A program made the position numbers and the translations under genes. From Chthoniobacter flavus (lineage in GTDB: Bacteria > Verrucomicrobiota > Verrucomicrobiia > Chthoniobacterales > Terrimicrobiaceae): a stretch of 43,551 bases of DNA. Shown here piece after piece: positions 18,031 through 26,033 of the stretch; the first letter of the stretch is position 1, and each line of letters starts with the position of its first letter. The stretch lies in contig CAMCXK010000023.1 of assembly GCA_945883435.1 (NCBI GenBank), forward strand, positions 1-43,551. The letters run 5' to 3'. The notes under the pieces are model-generated. The model ran no database searches and had not been told where the DNA came from. It saw nothing but the letters and a program-made list of their open reading frames with translations.

Positions 18031-18106
18031 TTTCTTGGGCAATTCTTGTCCCCGTCGGACGCCTTCCTGCCGAATCCCTGAGGACATGATTTTTCAAATG
18101 CTTTTA

Positions 18107-18134
18107 TTGACACTGCGATCAAGTTTGATAATTT
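18107..18134 (+). promoter_or_regulatory. Candidate sigma-70-type promoter of tRNA-Arg
   Basis: TTGACA at 18107-18112 and TAATTT at 18129-18134 are separated by 16 bp and end 12 bp before the tRNA. This is an AT-rich island in GC-rich DNA, with a 14-bp palindrome TGATAATTTTATCA over the -10. The placement fits transcription starting a few bases before the mature 5' end. Confidence 0.6.
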
Positions 18135-18146
18135 TATCATTCATCG

Positions 18147-18223
18147 GCAGCCGTAGCTCAATTGGATAGAGCATCTGACTACGGATCAGAAGGTTATAGG
18201 TTCGAGTCCTATCGGCTGCGCCA
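18147..18223 (+). tRNA. tRNA-Arg (anticodon ACG)
   Basis: A complete 77-base cloverleaf. The acceptor stem GCAGCCG pairs with CGGCTGC (18213-18219), followed by discriminator G and an encoded CCA. The D arm contains AGCTCAATTGGATAGAGC. The anticodon stem TCTGA/TCAGA encloses loop CTACGGA with anticodon ACG, and the T arm contains GGTTCGAGTCC. A34 must be converted to inosine to read CGU/CGC/CGA codons, which is the job of TadA (2094-2564). Confidence 0.97.
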
Positions 18224-18360
18224 CTCTCTCCCCTGACGGTCTTACCTGTGTTCGGAAGACGACCCGCCTACCCCCGGTGCTTATTGTTTGTCTCGAAAAC
18301 TGGCCCCATGGGAGATCGAGGCCGGAGAGCTGTATCGATTGGGACGGGGGGGGCGCCGCA

Positions 18361-19395
18361 TTAGCTGTGGTCGTTGTAAAGAGCCATAAGAGCCGCTCCG
18401 ATGGCTTGGGAAAGCTCGCCGAGCGAGGCCGGCAGAATTTTAATACGGGCCTGCTGAACCGGGAACAACCAGGGATGGGCCGCTGCGCGGATGCCTCCCA
18501 GGTAACGCTCGCGGAAGGTCTCGGTGGTGGCATGGGGATCGATCAAGCCACCGCCGATCACGACAAACTCCGCATCCAGAGCCATGGTGAGATTCGCCAC
18601 ATGGATGCCAAGAGCCTTGGCTTGAAAATCAAAAATTTCCAACGCCAGCGGGTCTCCCTCTTGGGCGCGGGTGCGGAGAGACAGCACTTTTTCTTTTGTT
18701 GGGATGGCATCACTGTGCAGTTCATGGCCGGGGTGCTTCGGCAAGAGATATGCCAAAAATTGGGCAAGGCCTGAAATGCTTGTGTATGCCTCGAAACATC
18801 CCCAGGAGCGTCCACAACCGCACGCGAACGCTGGAAGATTCAACAAATGCAGCGGCGCAGGCATGTGCCCGGCTTCCATTCCGGCCAGTGTGTCGCCATC
18901 CAATGGCAGCCCCTCTGGATTGATGTAAGCGCCGCCCAGTCCCGAGCCGGGAGCGAGCAGGATGACGCCCGCCTTCTTGCCGCCCCGCACGGCAGCCGCC
19001 TCGGCCACGCCTCCGTAGTTGCCGTCGTTGCCTGTGACAACGGGAATCTGCCGTCCTGCTTTTTTTGCGAGGGCGGATTTGTAGTCGGTCAGAAAATCCC
19101 ACCCCGCGAATGCCGCTGGAAGGTTGGCGGTGCGGTCGAGGACGCCATAGCTTTGAAAAGGTCCAGGCATCGCCAGTCCCACGCCTTTGATCTGATCCCA
19201 ATGAAGGGCGTTTTCCTGCAAAAAACGCTCCACCCCTTCGACCCAGCCCTCGACGACAGCGTTGGTGCCGAGTTGGGAGTTCGTCGAGCTTTGCGCCAGT
19301 TGCAATGTGATGGGCTTTCCATCCGGTGTGATTCCGCAGGTCTTGGAGGTGGTGGCGCCGCTGTCGGTGCCGATAAAAACAGATGTGGTGGACAT
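18361..19395 (-). CDS. ROK-family sugar kinase
   Basis: A 344-residue cytoplasmic sugar kinase. Visible features are the N-terminal phosphate loop FIGTDSGATTSK, LAMPGPF, the catalytic-site stretch GNDGNYGGVAEA, LAPGSGLGGAYI, a Cys-rich zinc motif CGCGRSWGCFEAYTS and FVVIGGGLIDPH. Glucose and N-acetyl-hexosamines are the usual substrates. The nearby PIG-L/NagB operon makes an amino sugar attractive, but the sequence does not settle it. The ATG at 19393-19395 is used because upstream codons match nothing. Confidence 0.86.
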   Translation of the reverse strand: MSTTSVFIGTDSGATTSKTCGITPDGKPITLQLAQSSTNSQLGTNAVVEGWVEGVERFLQENALHWDQIKGVGLAMPGPFQSYGVLDRTANLPAAFAGWDFLTDYKSALAKKAGRQIPVVTGNDGNYGGVAEAAAVRGGKKAGVILLAPGSGLGGAYINPEGLPLDGDTLAGMEAGHMPAPLHLLNLPAFACGCGRSWGCFEAYTSISGLAQFLAYLLPKHPGHELHSDAIPTKEKVLSLRTRAQEGDPLALEIFDFQAKALGIHVANLTMALDAEFVVIGGGLIDPHATTETFRERYLGGIRAAAHPWLFPVQQARIKILPASLGELSQAIGAALMALYNDHS

Positions 19396-19529
19396 GGCCA
19401 AATGTGTGACGCGGTTTGTTGAAAAAGAAAATCCCAAACCATGACGGGTTGAAGGGGATCTCCTGCGTGGCGGGTTGCATTTCGCCTGCTTGACACGACG
19501 GCGTTTTTGGAAATTTTTGCAATCAACCC

Positions 19530-20198
19530 ATGAAACTCAGCCCCTTTGGATTTATCGAGCAAGCCGAGACCTTCCTCCGCGATGCCCTCAGCCTTCCTCC
19601 CCGAGGAGGGGGAGCGTGGTCATACCAGAGGCGCGTGAATTTTGTGGATGGCACCGGATCACTGGAATTGGGACTCACGGGCGCCGCCAACCACTCCCCG
19701 CGTGCGTCGCTTCACGCCCGTCGCACAGGCCAGGGAAAGGATTTTGGCATTCAAGGGTGGGTGGATTTCGCTGACGGCTCGCGCCAGGAAATCTTTGTCC
19801 TTCGCCAACTGGAGCCGACCCGTGCCCAAGAGGAGATTTTTGATCTTGTTGAGCGGGTGCTTTCGCGCATTCCCGAGCGCGACGACTCGTTTGCCCCTCC
19901 CCGTCCCGAGCCTGCGCCCAAGCCCTCCTTTGAGCCATTGCTGAACGTGATCCAGTCTGCTGCCGTTGAGCCGGATTCCGTTGTTGAAGATACCGCCGCT
20001 CCCGAGGAGACCTCCGACCACTCCGCGAAGCCCGAGGATTTCGACAACACCCAAGCGTTTGTCGATTCGCTTCTCTCGCCGGATAAATTCAACGACGCTC
20101 CCCCCGAGGCCTCGGTTGCGGATCAGGAGCCGGTTGCCGAGGTTGCGACGGAGACGGAGTCCGCCGAAAAGCCCGCCAAAAAGACGCGCAAAAAATAG
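19530..20198 (+). CDS. Hypothetical protein with acidic Pro/Glu/Ala-rich tail
   Basis: A 222-residue protein I do not recognise. Residues 1-115 look folded (KLSPFGFIEQAETFLRDAL, WSYQRRVNFVDGTG, FGIQGWVDFADGSRQEIFVL, EEIFDLVERVLSRIP). The rest is low-complexity and acidic with many Pro, Glu and Ala, ending in a lysine-rich EKPAKKTRKK. No signal peptide or membrane helix is seen. A TTGACA at 19490-19495, followed 17 bp on by ATTTTT, is a possible promoter. It is divergent from the ROK kinase and precedes the exported gene at 20212 by 13 bp. Confidence 0.72.
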   Translation: MKLSPFGFIEQAETFLRDALSLPPRGGGAWSYQRRVNFVDGTGSLELGLTGAANHSPRASLHARRTGQGKDFGIQGWVDFADGSRQEIFVLRQLEPTRAQEEIFDLVERVLSRIPERDDSFAPPRPEPAPKPSFEPLLNVIQSAAVEPDSVVEDTAAPEETSDHSAKPEDFDNTQAFVDSLLSPDKFNDAPPEASVADQEPVAEVATETESAEKPAKKTRKK

Positions 20199-20211
20199 AT
20201 TTCGACCGCTT

Positions 20212-20916
20212 TTGAAACTGCACGCTGCGATTTTTCTATTGCTTTTTTGCCTGATCACCGGGCGCTCGAAGGCCGCAGAGGAGTTTATTATCATCAGCGG
20301 AGGCCCTTCTCTGGAGGAATGGGAGCGCTACAAGGCCGAGCCGCACGACCGCTGGTGGGGGAATTTCATCCGCTCCGCCCGCGTGCGAATCCAGGAACTT
20401 CAAAAAAAGCACGGCGCGGATGTGATGATCACTTGGTTGGTCCACCGGCCGAGCTACGAACGCCGGGCTCTGCGTCAAGACCGGGAAAATCTGATCTCTC
20501 ACATCGAGTCGGTGCGCGACCGCTACAAGGTGCGCCTGCTCTGGTTCCGGGAGGGGAGCGAGGTGATGAACCACATCGTTTCAGGGCACCCTCGCGATCG
20601 TGTGAAAATTGCGAATCTGGAATTTTTTGGCCATTCCAACCGCGCGTGTTGGATGTTCGACTACAGCAACGAAATCGACAGCGGCTCGAAAAGCTGGCTT
20701 CACGAAAGCGAGTTGACGCCCCTGCGGCGGAATCTTTTCACTCGACGCCCGTTCATCAAAAGCTGGGGGTGCCACACTGGCGAGAGCATGAGCAGGAAAT
20801 GGCGGCGCTCATCCGGCCATCGCATGATCGGTGCGATCGGCAAGACCGACTACTCGAATGGACATCTCAGGAATTGGATCCCGGGTCTCTCCAAAGGGGC
20901 GCGCTGGGGCGGGTAG
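20212..20916 (+). CDS. Exported protein with possible caspase-like (clan CD) His/Cys dyad
   Basis: With a TTG start at 20212 this gives 234 residues beginning with a good signal peptide (MKLHAAIFLLLFCLITGRSKA). The frame also runs upstream through the previous gene, but without a plausible protein. Two segments stand out: H141 at the end of a hydrophobic strand (IANLEFFGHSN), and C187 after another strand in IKSWGCHTGES. A strand-GH, strand-GC arrangement about 46 residues apart is the layout of caspase-fold peptidases. I do not recognise the family and the enzymatic role is only a hypothesis. The start codon is uncertain. Confidence 0.65.
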   Translation: MKLHAAIFLLLFCLITGRSKAAEEFIIISGGPSLEEWERYKAEPHDRWWGNFIRSARVRIQELQKKHGADVMITWLVHRPSYERRALRQDRENLISHIESVRDRYKVRLLWFREGSEVMNHIVSGHPRDRVKIANLEFFGHSNRACWMFDYSNEIDSGSKSWLHESELTPLRRNLFTRRPFIKSWGCHTGESMSRKWRRSSGHRMIGAIGKTDYSNGHLRNWIPGLSKGARWGG

Positions 20917-20928
20917 GGGGAGACAGGA

Positions 20929-21315
20929 TCAAGCAAGCCGCGGCAGGCTTGGGATCCTGTCAAAGTGGGCATCGCGTGAATACAGCAGAAGCGAGTGCTC
21001 GATGGCCAGAGCCGCAATCCAAAGGTCGTTTGTCGGAATGGGCGTTCCGGCCTTCCGCAACTTTTTGTAGAGGGCCGCGTAGTGGTGGGCCGTCGTGTCG
21101 GTGCTGTGGGCCACGCGCACGCCGGGTTGCTGCAGCAACTCACCCAGAAGGCGCACTTGGGCATCTCCCCGCTTGACCGAGAGAGCCCCGACCCGGATTT
21201 CCGCCAACACAATGAACGGGACCACCAGAAGACTGGCCTGTTCCAGAGTTTCAACCACCTCCGCCTCGCCCGCACAAAAGTCGATAAAGCGGTTGGAATC
21301 GATCAAGACCCTCAC
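20929..21315 (-). CDS. PIN-domain toxin, VapC type
   Basis: A 128-residue PIN-domain ribonuclease, the presumed toxin of a type II pair. Acidic metal-binding residues are in place: D6 (LIDSNRFIDF), E39 (VLAEIRVG), D97 (TNDLWIAALA) and D115 (YSRDAHFDRI). VapC toxins cut tRNA or rRNA. The start is GTG at 21313-21315, overlapping the antitoxin stop by 4 bp (GTGA), the usual coupling. Confidence 0.9.
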   Translation of the reverse strand: MRVLIDSNRFIDFCAGEAEVVETLEQASLLVVPFIVLAEIRVGALSVKRGDAQVRLLGELLQQPGVRVAHSTDTTAHHYAALYKKLRKAGTPIPTNDLWIAALAIEHSLLLYSRDAHFDRIPSLPRLA

Positions 21316-21575
21316 TTCCAATCCTCGGGATGTGTCTTGTCTTGTTTGTCCAAGACTTCCCGCCATTCGCCCACGGATGGCTTGGGCAGGCGGGGAATGA
21401 GATTTTTCAACGAGCGGTAGCGCACAGGCTCGCTCCCGACGCCAAGTCCTCGCTGAATGGCCCGCAAGGTGGCCTGATTCAGACTGACTTCCTCCAAGGC
21501 CGCGCTCTCGCGTAACACAAGGTCGAGTTCTTCGGGCACGTCCCGCACGGTGTATTGAACGGTATTCTTCTTCAT
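21312..21575 (-). CDS. Antitoxin of the VapBC-like pair (ribbon-helix-helix type)
   Basis: An 87-residue protein located just before the PIN toxin. The N-terminal QYTVRDVPEELDLVLRESA and the helix EEVSLNQATLRAIQRGLG fit a ribbon-helix-helix DNA-binding fold. The C-terminal half (PRLPKPSVGEWREVLD) would wrap the toxin. The ATG at 21573-21575 is preferred over a TTG four codons upstream. The start lies inside one of two near-identical repeats that are probably its operator. Confidence 0.85.
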   Translation of the reverse strand: MKKNTVQYTVRDVPEELDLVLRESAALEEVSLNQATLRAIQRGLGVGSEPVRYRSLKNLIPRLPKPSVGEWREVLDKQDKTHPEDWK

Positions 21576-21613
21576 GCCTGCACTCAACTTCAGTCATGCC
21601 TGCATGTCAACTT
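21573..21613. promoter_or_regulatory. Candidate autoregulatory operator of the toxin-antitoxin pair (tandem direct repeats)
   Basis: Two direct repeats, 21573-21590 and 21595-21613, share CATGCCTGCA and CAACTT. They differ only in the two or three bases between and repeat every 22 bp (two helical turns). The second copy contains the small inverted repeat CATGC-CT-GCATG. One copy covers the antitoxin start codon and the other lies just upstream, as expected for repression by the antitoxin or the complex. Confidence 0.55.
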
Positions 21614-21683
21614 GATTCCGCAACTGAACCAGAATCCGGCAAAGGAGGATCCGGCCTCCGGGGGGAGTGTCAATCGGAATGGT

Positions 21684-22574
21684 TCAGGCGGGATTGCCAG
21701 AGACAAGCAGGCGGCGGAGGTATTCTCCGTAGCTGGATTTTCCGAGGACGGAAACGCGGGCCTCCAAGAGGGCGGCGTCGATCCAGCCTTTGCGAAAGGC
21801 GATTTCCTCCAAGCACGCGATTTTGAGTCCTTGGCGGCGCTCGATGACGCTGACGAACTCCGCGGCTTCCATGAGCGACTCGTGGGTGCCGGTATCCAGC
21901 CACGCCGTGCCTCGGCCGAGGATTTCCACATGCAGACGATTGGCTTCGAGATAGAGCCTGTTGAGGTCGGTGATTTCAAGTTCACCGCGCGCCGAAGGTT
22001 TCAAGTCGCGGGCCAATTCCACCACACTGGCATCGTAAAAATACAACCCGGGAACGGCGAAATTTGACTTCGGCCGGGCCGGTTTTTCCTCCAGTGAGAG
22101 AACCTTGTTGTCGGCGCCGAATTCCACCACACCATAGGCGCGGGGTTCGGCGACATGATAACCGAAGATCGTCGATTCCGCCGTGCGGGCGGCGGCCCGG
22201 GCAAGCGAATCGGCGAAGTTGTGCCCGTAGAAGATATTGTCCCCGAGAACAAGGGCCGAAGGGTGTCCATCCACGAAATCCGCGCCGATGTGGAAGGCCT
22301 GGGCCAGCCCGTCCGGGCGCGGCTGGGAGGCGTATTCGATGTGCAGCCCGAAGGCCTGACCGTCTCCCAGAAGCCGCCGGAAGAGGGGCACATCGTCAGG
22401 CGTGGAAATCAGCAGGATCTCGCGGATTCCCGCCAGCATCAGCACCGAGAGCGGGTAATACACCATGGGCTTGTCATAGACCGGCATGAGTTGCTTGCTG
22501 ACCGCGATGGTGAGCGGATATAGCCGTGTGCCGGAGCCTCCAGCCAGAATGATGCCTTTGCGGGCTGCGGACAT
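21684..22574 (-). CDS. rmlA: Glucose-1-phosphate thymidylyltransferase RmlA
   Basis: Makes dTDP-glucose from glucose 1-phosphate and dTTP, the first step to dTDP-rhamnose and related surface sugars. The 296-residue sequence is canonical: [16 protein letters not shown], the [18 protein letters not shown] signature, [25 protein letters not shown] and [10 protein letters not shown]. It is the last gene of the dnaX-ybaB-dcd-rmlA group, 4 bp after dcd. The rmlB, C and D genes are not adjacent. Confidence 0.96.
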   Translation of the reverse strand: MSAARKGIILAGGSGTRLYPLTIAVSKQLMPVYDKPMVYYPLSVLMLAGIREILLISTPDDVPLFRRLLGDGQAFGLHIEYASQPRPDGLAQAFHIGADFVDGHPSALVLGDNIFYGHNFADSLARAAARTAESTIFGYHVAEPRAYGVVEFGADNKVLSLEEKPARPKSNFAVPGLYFYDASVVELARDLKPSARGELEITDLNRLYLEANRLHVEILGRGTAWLDTGTHESLMEAAEFVSVIERRQGLKIACLEEIAFRKGWIDAALLEARVSVLGKSSYGEYLRRLLVSGNPA

Positions 22575-22578
22575 GGTA

Positions 22579-23148
22579 TCAGATACGCGGAATCGTGATC
22601 CCGCGTTGGCGCATGTATTTTCCCGCGCGGTCGGCATAGCTCGTTTCACAAACCTCGCCGGCGAGGAAAAACACGACTTGGGCGAGCCCTTCGTTGGCAT
22701 AAATTTTCGCCGGAAGGGGCGTCGTGTTGGAAATCTCCAGTGTGACGTGTCCCTCCCATTCGGGTTCGAAGGGCGTCACATTCACAATGATCCCACAGCG
22801 GGCATAGGTGGATTTGCCAACACAGATCGTGAGCACCTCGCGTGGAATCCGGAAGTATTCCACACTGCGCGCCAGCGCGAACGAGTTGGGCGGCACCACG
22901 CAAACGTCGGTCTGCATGTCCACGAACGATCGGTCGTCAAAAGCCTTCGGATCAACCACGCTGCCGAAAACATTTGTGAAAACCTTGAACTCGTTTGAGA
23001 CGCGCAGGTCGTAGCCGTAGCTGGAGAGTCCGTAACTGATCAGGCGCTGGCCATCGTCGGCCTGCTTGATCTGGCCGTCCACAAATGGCTCGATCATACC
23101 GCGTTCCGCCGCCATGCGGCGGATCCACTTGTCGGAGCAAACAGACAT
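22579..23148 (-). CDS. dcd: dCTP deaminase
   Basis: Deaminates dCTP to dUTP, which feeds thymidylate synthesis (ThyA is also in this window). The 189-residue protein has [53 protein letters not shown], and the catalytic Glu in [19 protein letters not shown]. It overlaps the ybaB stop by one base (TAATG). Confidence 0.95.
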   Translation of the reverse strand: MSVCSDKWIRRMAAERGMIEPFVDGQIKQADDGQRLISYGLSSYGYDLRVSNEFKVFTNVFGSVVDPKAFDDRSFVDMQTDVCVVPPNSFALARSVEYFRIPREVLTICVGKSTYARCGIIVNVTPFEPEWEGHVTLEISNTTPLPAKIYANEGLAQVVFFLAGEVCETSYADRAGKYMRQRGITIPRI

Positions 23149-23459
23149 TACATCGAAAGGCCGGGGATTTTCATGCCGCCGGTCAATTTGCCCATTTCGT
23201 CGCCGGCGATTTTTTTGGCGTCTTCGATCGCCTGCCGCACGGCCGAGAGAACGAGGTCCTCAAGCATTTCAACGTCGTTCGGATCGACCACTTGGGGGTC
23301 GATTTTCACCGAGGTCACATCGCCCGCCCCGGTCGCCGTGACACGGACTTTTCCTCCGCCAGTGGTGACTTCGATTTTTCGGGAGGCAAGGGAGGCTTGG
23401 GTTTCGGCCATGCGTTCCTGCATGCGCTGGGCCTCTTTCAACATTTTGGCGATGTTCAT
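23148..23459 (-). CDS. YbaB/EbfC-family nucleoid-associated protein
   Basis: A 103-residue DNA-binding protein with the family pattern: N-terminal helix ([18 protein letters not shown]), the strand region [42 protein letters not shown], and a Gly/Met-rich end. It follows dnaX with a 4-bp overlap, the order seen in many bacteria. The usual next gene, recR, is replaced here by dcd. Confidence 0.94.
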   Translation of the reverse strand: MNIAKMLKEAQRMQERMAETQASLASRKIEVTTGGGKVRVTATGAGDVTSVKIDPQVVDPNDVEMLEDLVLSAVRQAIEDAKKIAGDEMGKLTGGMKIPGLSM

Positions 23460-25129
23460 GATTTGGTAGTCTGCAAAGTGCCTTGGAAAATTTCGAGGGC
23501 TTTTTCGATCAGAGGGTCGTTTAGAAAATCTTGATTCGGATCGGCCGGCGGTGCGGGTGCGGGTGGCGCCTCTTGTGCCGGAGCCGGTGATTCGGGCTCT
23601 GTAGGTTCCTCCACCGGGGCGGGGGCGGCTTCGGGAGGACGCTCCAGCGAGGCGTCAAAAATAAAATCCATCTTGAGCGGCTTGCCGACGGCTGCTGTCA
23701 GGCGCGACTCGAGATCGCGAAGGTCCTTGTCTCCCAGAAGTGAATCGCGCATGTCGCGGCAGGCTTCAGGAAACCGGACCTTGAATTTCGATCCCTCCTG
23801 CGCTTCAAAGCGGCCCTCCTGCAGCCATCCGAATCGCATGTCCGAGATGGCATCCAATTCCCGGCAAATGCGCTCCCAAGCCGTAGCGGGGAGTTCGTGT
23901 CCAGGTTCAGGCCCTGCAATTCCGGCCGGCTGCGAATCCCCGGTTTTCCCGATGGGAACCGGCGTCGCACCGGGGGCGGCAGGGAGAGGCATCTGCAAAG
24001 GGGCATCGGGGGTGGTGTGCAAGGGACGCGGCTTCGGCGGGTCTCCTTGGCAGAGACCGGTGAGTGTGTGAATCACATCGGTAAGGCTCGTTTCGTCCAG
24101 GATGTGAAGGGCCTTGATGATTGCCACGTCAAGATGGAGTTTTTTATCCGTCACCCAGCGGAGCGCGGATTCCACAGCACCGAAGTGGTCGAGAAGGTCG
24201 AGAAGCTTGGCTTGCGGGACCAGGGATGCTCCTCCAGTGGCTTGTTCCACGACGAGATCACGCAGGTGGACGACTAACTCCGCCACAAGGCGTGTGAGAT
24301 CCTTTCCCGCTTCCGACTGGGCGGCCACGGTGTCGAGGGACTTCCGCGCATCCCCGGCAAGAATCGATCCGGCGAGGCCTTGCACCACCTCCAGCGGAGT
24401 GAATCCAAAGACGTCCATGACATCGGCGCGGGCAATCCTGTCCCCACAAAAGGCGACCATTTGATCAAGCATGCTTTCGGCGTCGCGCAAGCCGCCATCC
24501 GCACCGCGGGCGATCGCCGCGGCGGCATCCGCATCCAGAACAATTGCCTCCCGCGATGCGATGTAGAGCAGGTGTTTTTGAATGCTGTCGGCCGGGATCC
24601 GACGCAGGTCAAAGCGCTGGCACCGGCTCGTGATGGTGGCCGGAACCTTCTGGGCCTCGGTCGTGGCAAAGATGAATTTCACATGGGGCGGGGGCTCTTC
24701 GAGGGTTTTCAGCAAGGCGTTGAAGGCCCCTGTCGTGAGCATGTGAACCTCGTCGATGAGGTAGATTTTGAATTTCCCCCGGGCTGGAGCGTAGGCGGCG
24801 CTGTCGCGGATGTCGCGGATGTGGTCGACGCCGTTGTTGCTGGCTCCGTCGATCTCGATGACATCAAGGCTCCGGCCCTCGGCGATTTCGAGACAGGCAT
24901 CGCAGGTGCCGCATGGCTCCGGCGTCGGGCCGGCAGAGCAATTCAGCGCCTTGGCAAGAATCCGCGCGGTCGATGTTTTGCCGATTCCGCGGGGCCCCAC
25001 AAAAAGCCAGGCTTGAGCGAGTCGGCCGGATGTCACCGAGTTTTGGAGCGTCCGGGTGATATGTTCCTGGCCGACAACCTCGGCAAATGTTTGCGGGCGG
25101 TATTTTCTGGCAAAAACTCGGTAGCTCAC
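23456..25129 (-). CDS. dnaX: DNA polymerase III subunit gamma/tau
   Basis: Clamp-loader ATPase. With GTG at 25127-25129 the protein begins MSYRVFARKYRPQTFAEVVGQ, the usual N-terminus, and has 557 residues. An ATG at 25171 would add 14 atypical residues. Walker A is GPRGIGKTS (45-53), the zinc site is C64, C73, C76 and C79, Walker B is LIDEVHML, and FATTEAQKVPATITSRCQRFD holds sensor 1 and the arginine finger. A Pro/Ala-rich linker follows domain III. The C-terminus has a globular part and a second Pro/Ala/Glu-rich stretch. No A-rich slippery site for a separate gamma form was noticed. Confidence 0.95.
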   Translation of the reverse strand: MSYRVFARKYRPQTFAEVVGQEHITRTLQNSVTSGRLAQAWLFVGPRGIGKTSTARILAKALNCSAGPTPEPCGTCDACLEIAEGRSLDVIEIDGASNNGVDHIRDIRDSAAYAPARGKFKIYLIDEVHMLTTGAFNALLKTLEEPPPHVKFIFATTEAQKVPATITSRCQRFDLRRIPADSIQKHLLYIASREAIVLDADAAAAIARGADGGLRDAESMLDQMVAFCGDRIARADVMDVFGFTPLEVVQGLAGSILAGDARKSLDTVAAQSEAGKDLTRLVAELVVHLRDLVVEQATGGASLVPQAKLLDLLDHFGAVESALRWVTDKKLHLDVAIIKALHILDETSLTDVIHTLTGLCQGDPPKPRPLHTTPDAPLQMPLPAAPGATPVPIGKTGDSQPAGIAGPEPGHELPATAWERICRELDAISDMRFGWLQEGRFEAQEGSKFKVRFPEACRDMRDSLLGDKDLRDLESRLTAAVGKPLKMDFIFDASLERPPEAAPAPVEEPTEPESPAPAQEAPPAPAPPADPNQDFLNDPLIEKALEIFQGTLQTTKS

Positions 25130-25252
25130 GCGGACAGGATAAATCGCAGGGCGGGTGTCATCCAGCAACATTTACCCCGCGCAACGCGGCGTCTTCCTTG
25201 TTTTCCACCAGCACAAAACCTCAATTGAGAAAACGCCTTGAACAGACCTGTA

Positions 25253-26032
25253 TCAGTCCTCGTCCAGACGCTGCCAGGAGGGTTTGTTTTGAAATACCCA
25301 GTTGTAGTAGTCCACCCGCGCCAGCTTCGATGCGGCCGCGCTGTCGAGACAAAAGACCGCATGGGGGTGGAGTTGAAGGGCCGATGCGGGATTCATGGCG
25401 CTCACAGGACCCTCGACCGCTCCCGCCACAGCATCGGCTTTGTGGTCGCCGGTTGCCAGCAGCACCACTTTGCGGGAGTCTAAAATGGTCCCAATTCCCA
25501 TGGTGATGACATGGCGCGGCACCAATCCGGCACCGCCGAAAAAGCGGGCATTGTCCAGACGCGTGCGCTCCGTGAGCGTTTTTATCCGTGTTCGCGAGGC
25601 GAGGGAGGACGAGGGTTCGTTGAATCCGATGTGGCCGTCGCTTCCAATCCCCAGGAGTTGCAAATCGATTCCCCCGGCCGTTTGGATGCCTCGCTCGAAT
25701 TGGCCGCAGTGCTCCTCGGGGTTTTCCGCTAATCCGTCGGGGATATGGATATTTCCCTGATCAATATTCACGTGCCGGAATAAATTTTCCTGCATGAAGC
25801 AGTGGTAGGATTGTGGATGGTCCGCGCCGATTCCAAGGTATTCATCCAGGTTGAATGTGGTTATCGAAGACCAGTCCAGCCGTTTTTGGACAAGTTCGCG
25901 GTATAGCGGGAGTGGTGTGCTCCCGGTGGCGAGGCCCAAAACGGCCGATGGTTGGCGCCGAATCGTTTGTGTGAAAAAGCGGGCGGCCATCGATGCCGCA
26001 GCCCGGGCGTCGGGTTGGATAATGATTTCCAT
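25253..26032 (-). CDS. nagB: Glucosamine-6-phosphate deaminase
   Basis: Converts glucosamine 6-phosphate to fructose 6-phosphate and ammonia. The 259-residue protein has LGLATGSTPLPLYRELV (phosphate site), the catalytic Asp in FNLDEYLGIG, LLGIGSDGHIGFNEP with the ring-opening His, and VVLLATGDHKADAV. The start is one base after the stop of the PIG-L-family deacetylase gene, so the two are surely co-translated. This points to catabolism of acetylated amino sugars. Confidence 0.96.
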   Translation of the reverse strand: MEIIIQPDARAAASMAARFFTQTIRRQPSAVLGLATGSTPLPLYRELVQKRLDWSSITTFNLDEYLGIGADHPQSYHCFMQENLFRHVNIDQGNIHIPDGLAENPEEHCGQFERGIQTAGGIDLQLLGIGSDGHIGFNEPSSSLASRTRIKTLTERTRLDNARFFGGAGLVPRHVITMGIGTILDSRKVVLLATGDHKADAVAGAVEGPVSAMNPASALQLHPHAVFCLDSAAASKLARVDYYNWVFQNKPSWQRLDED

Positions 26033-26033
26033 G

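Noticed and set aside
23456-25129. Programmed frameshift site in dnaX for a separate gamma subunit
   Set aside because: I saw no A-rich slippery heptamer on the coding strand in the expected region after domain III.
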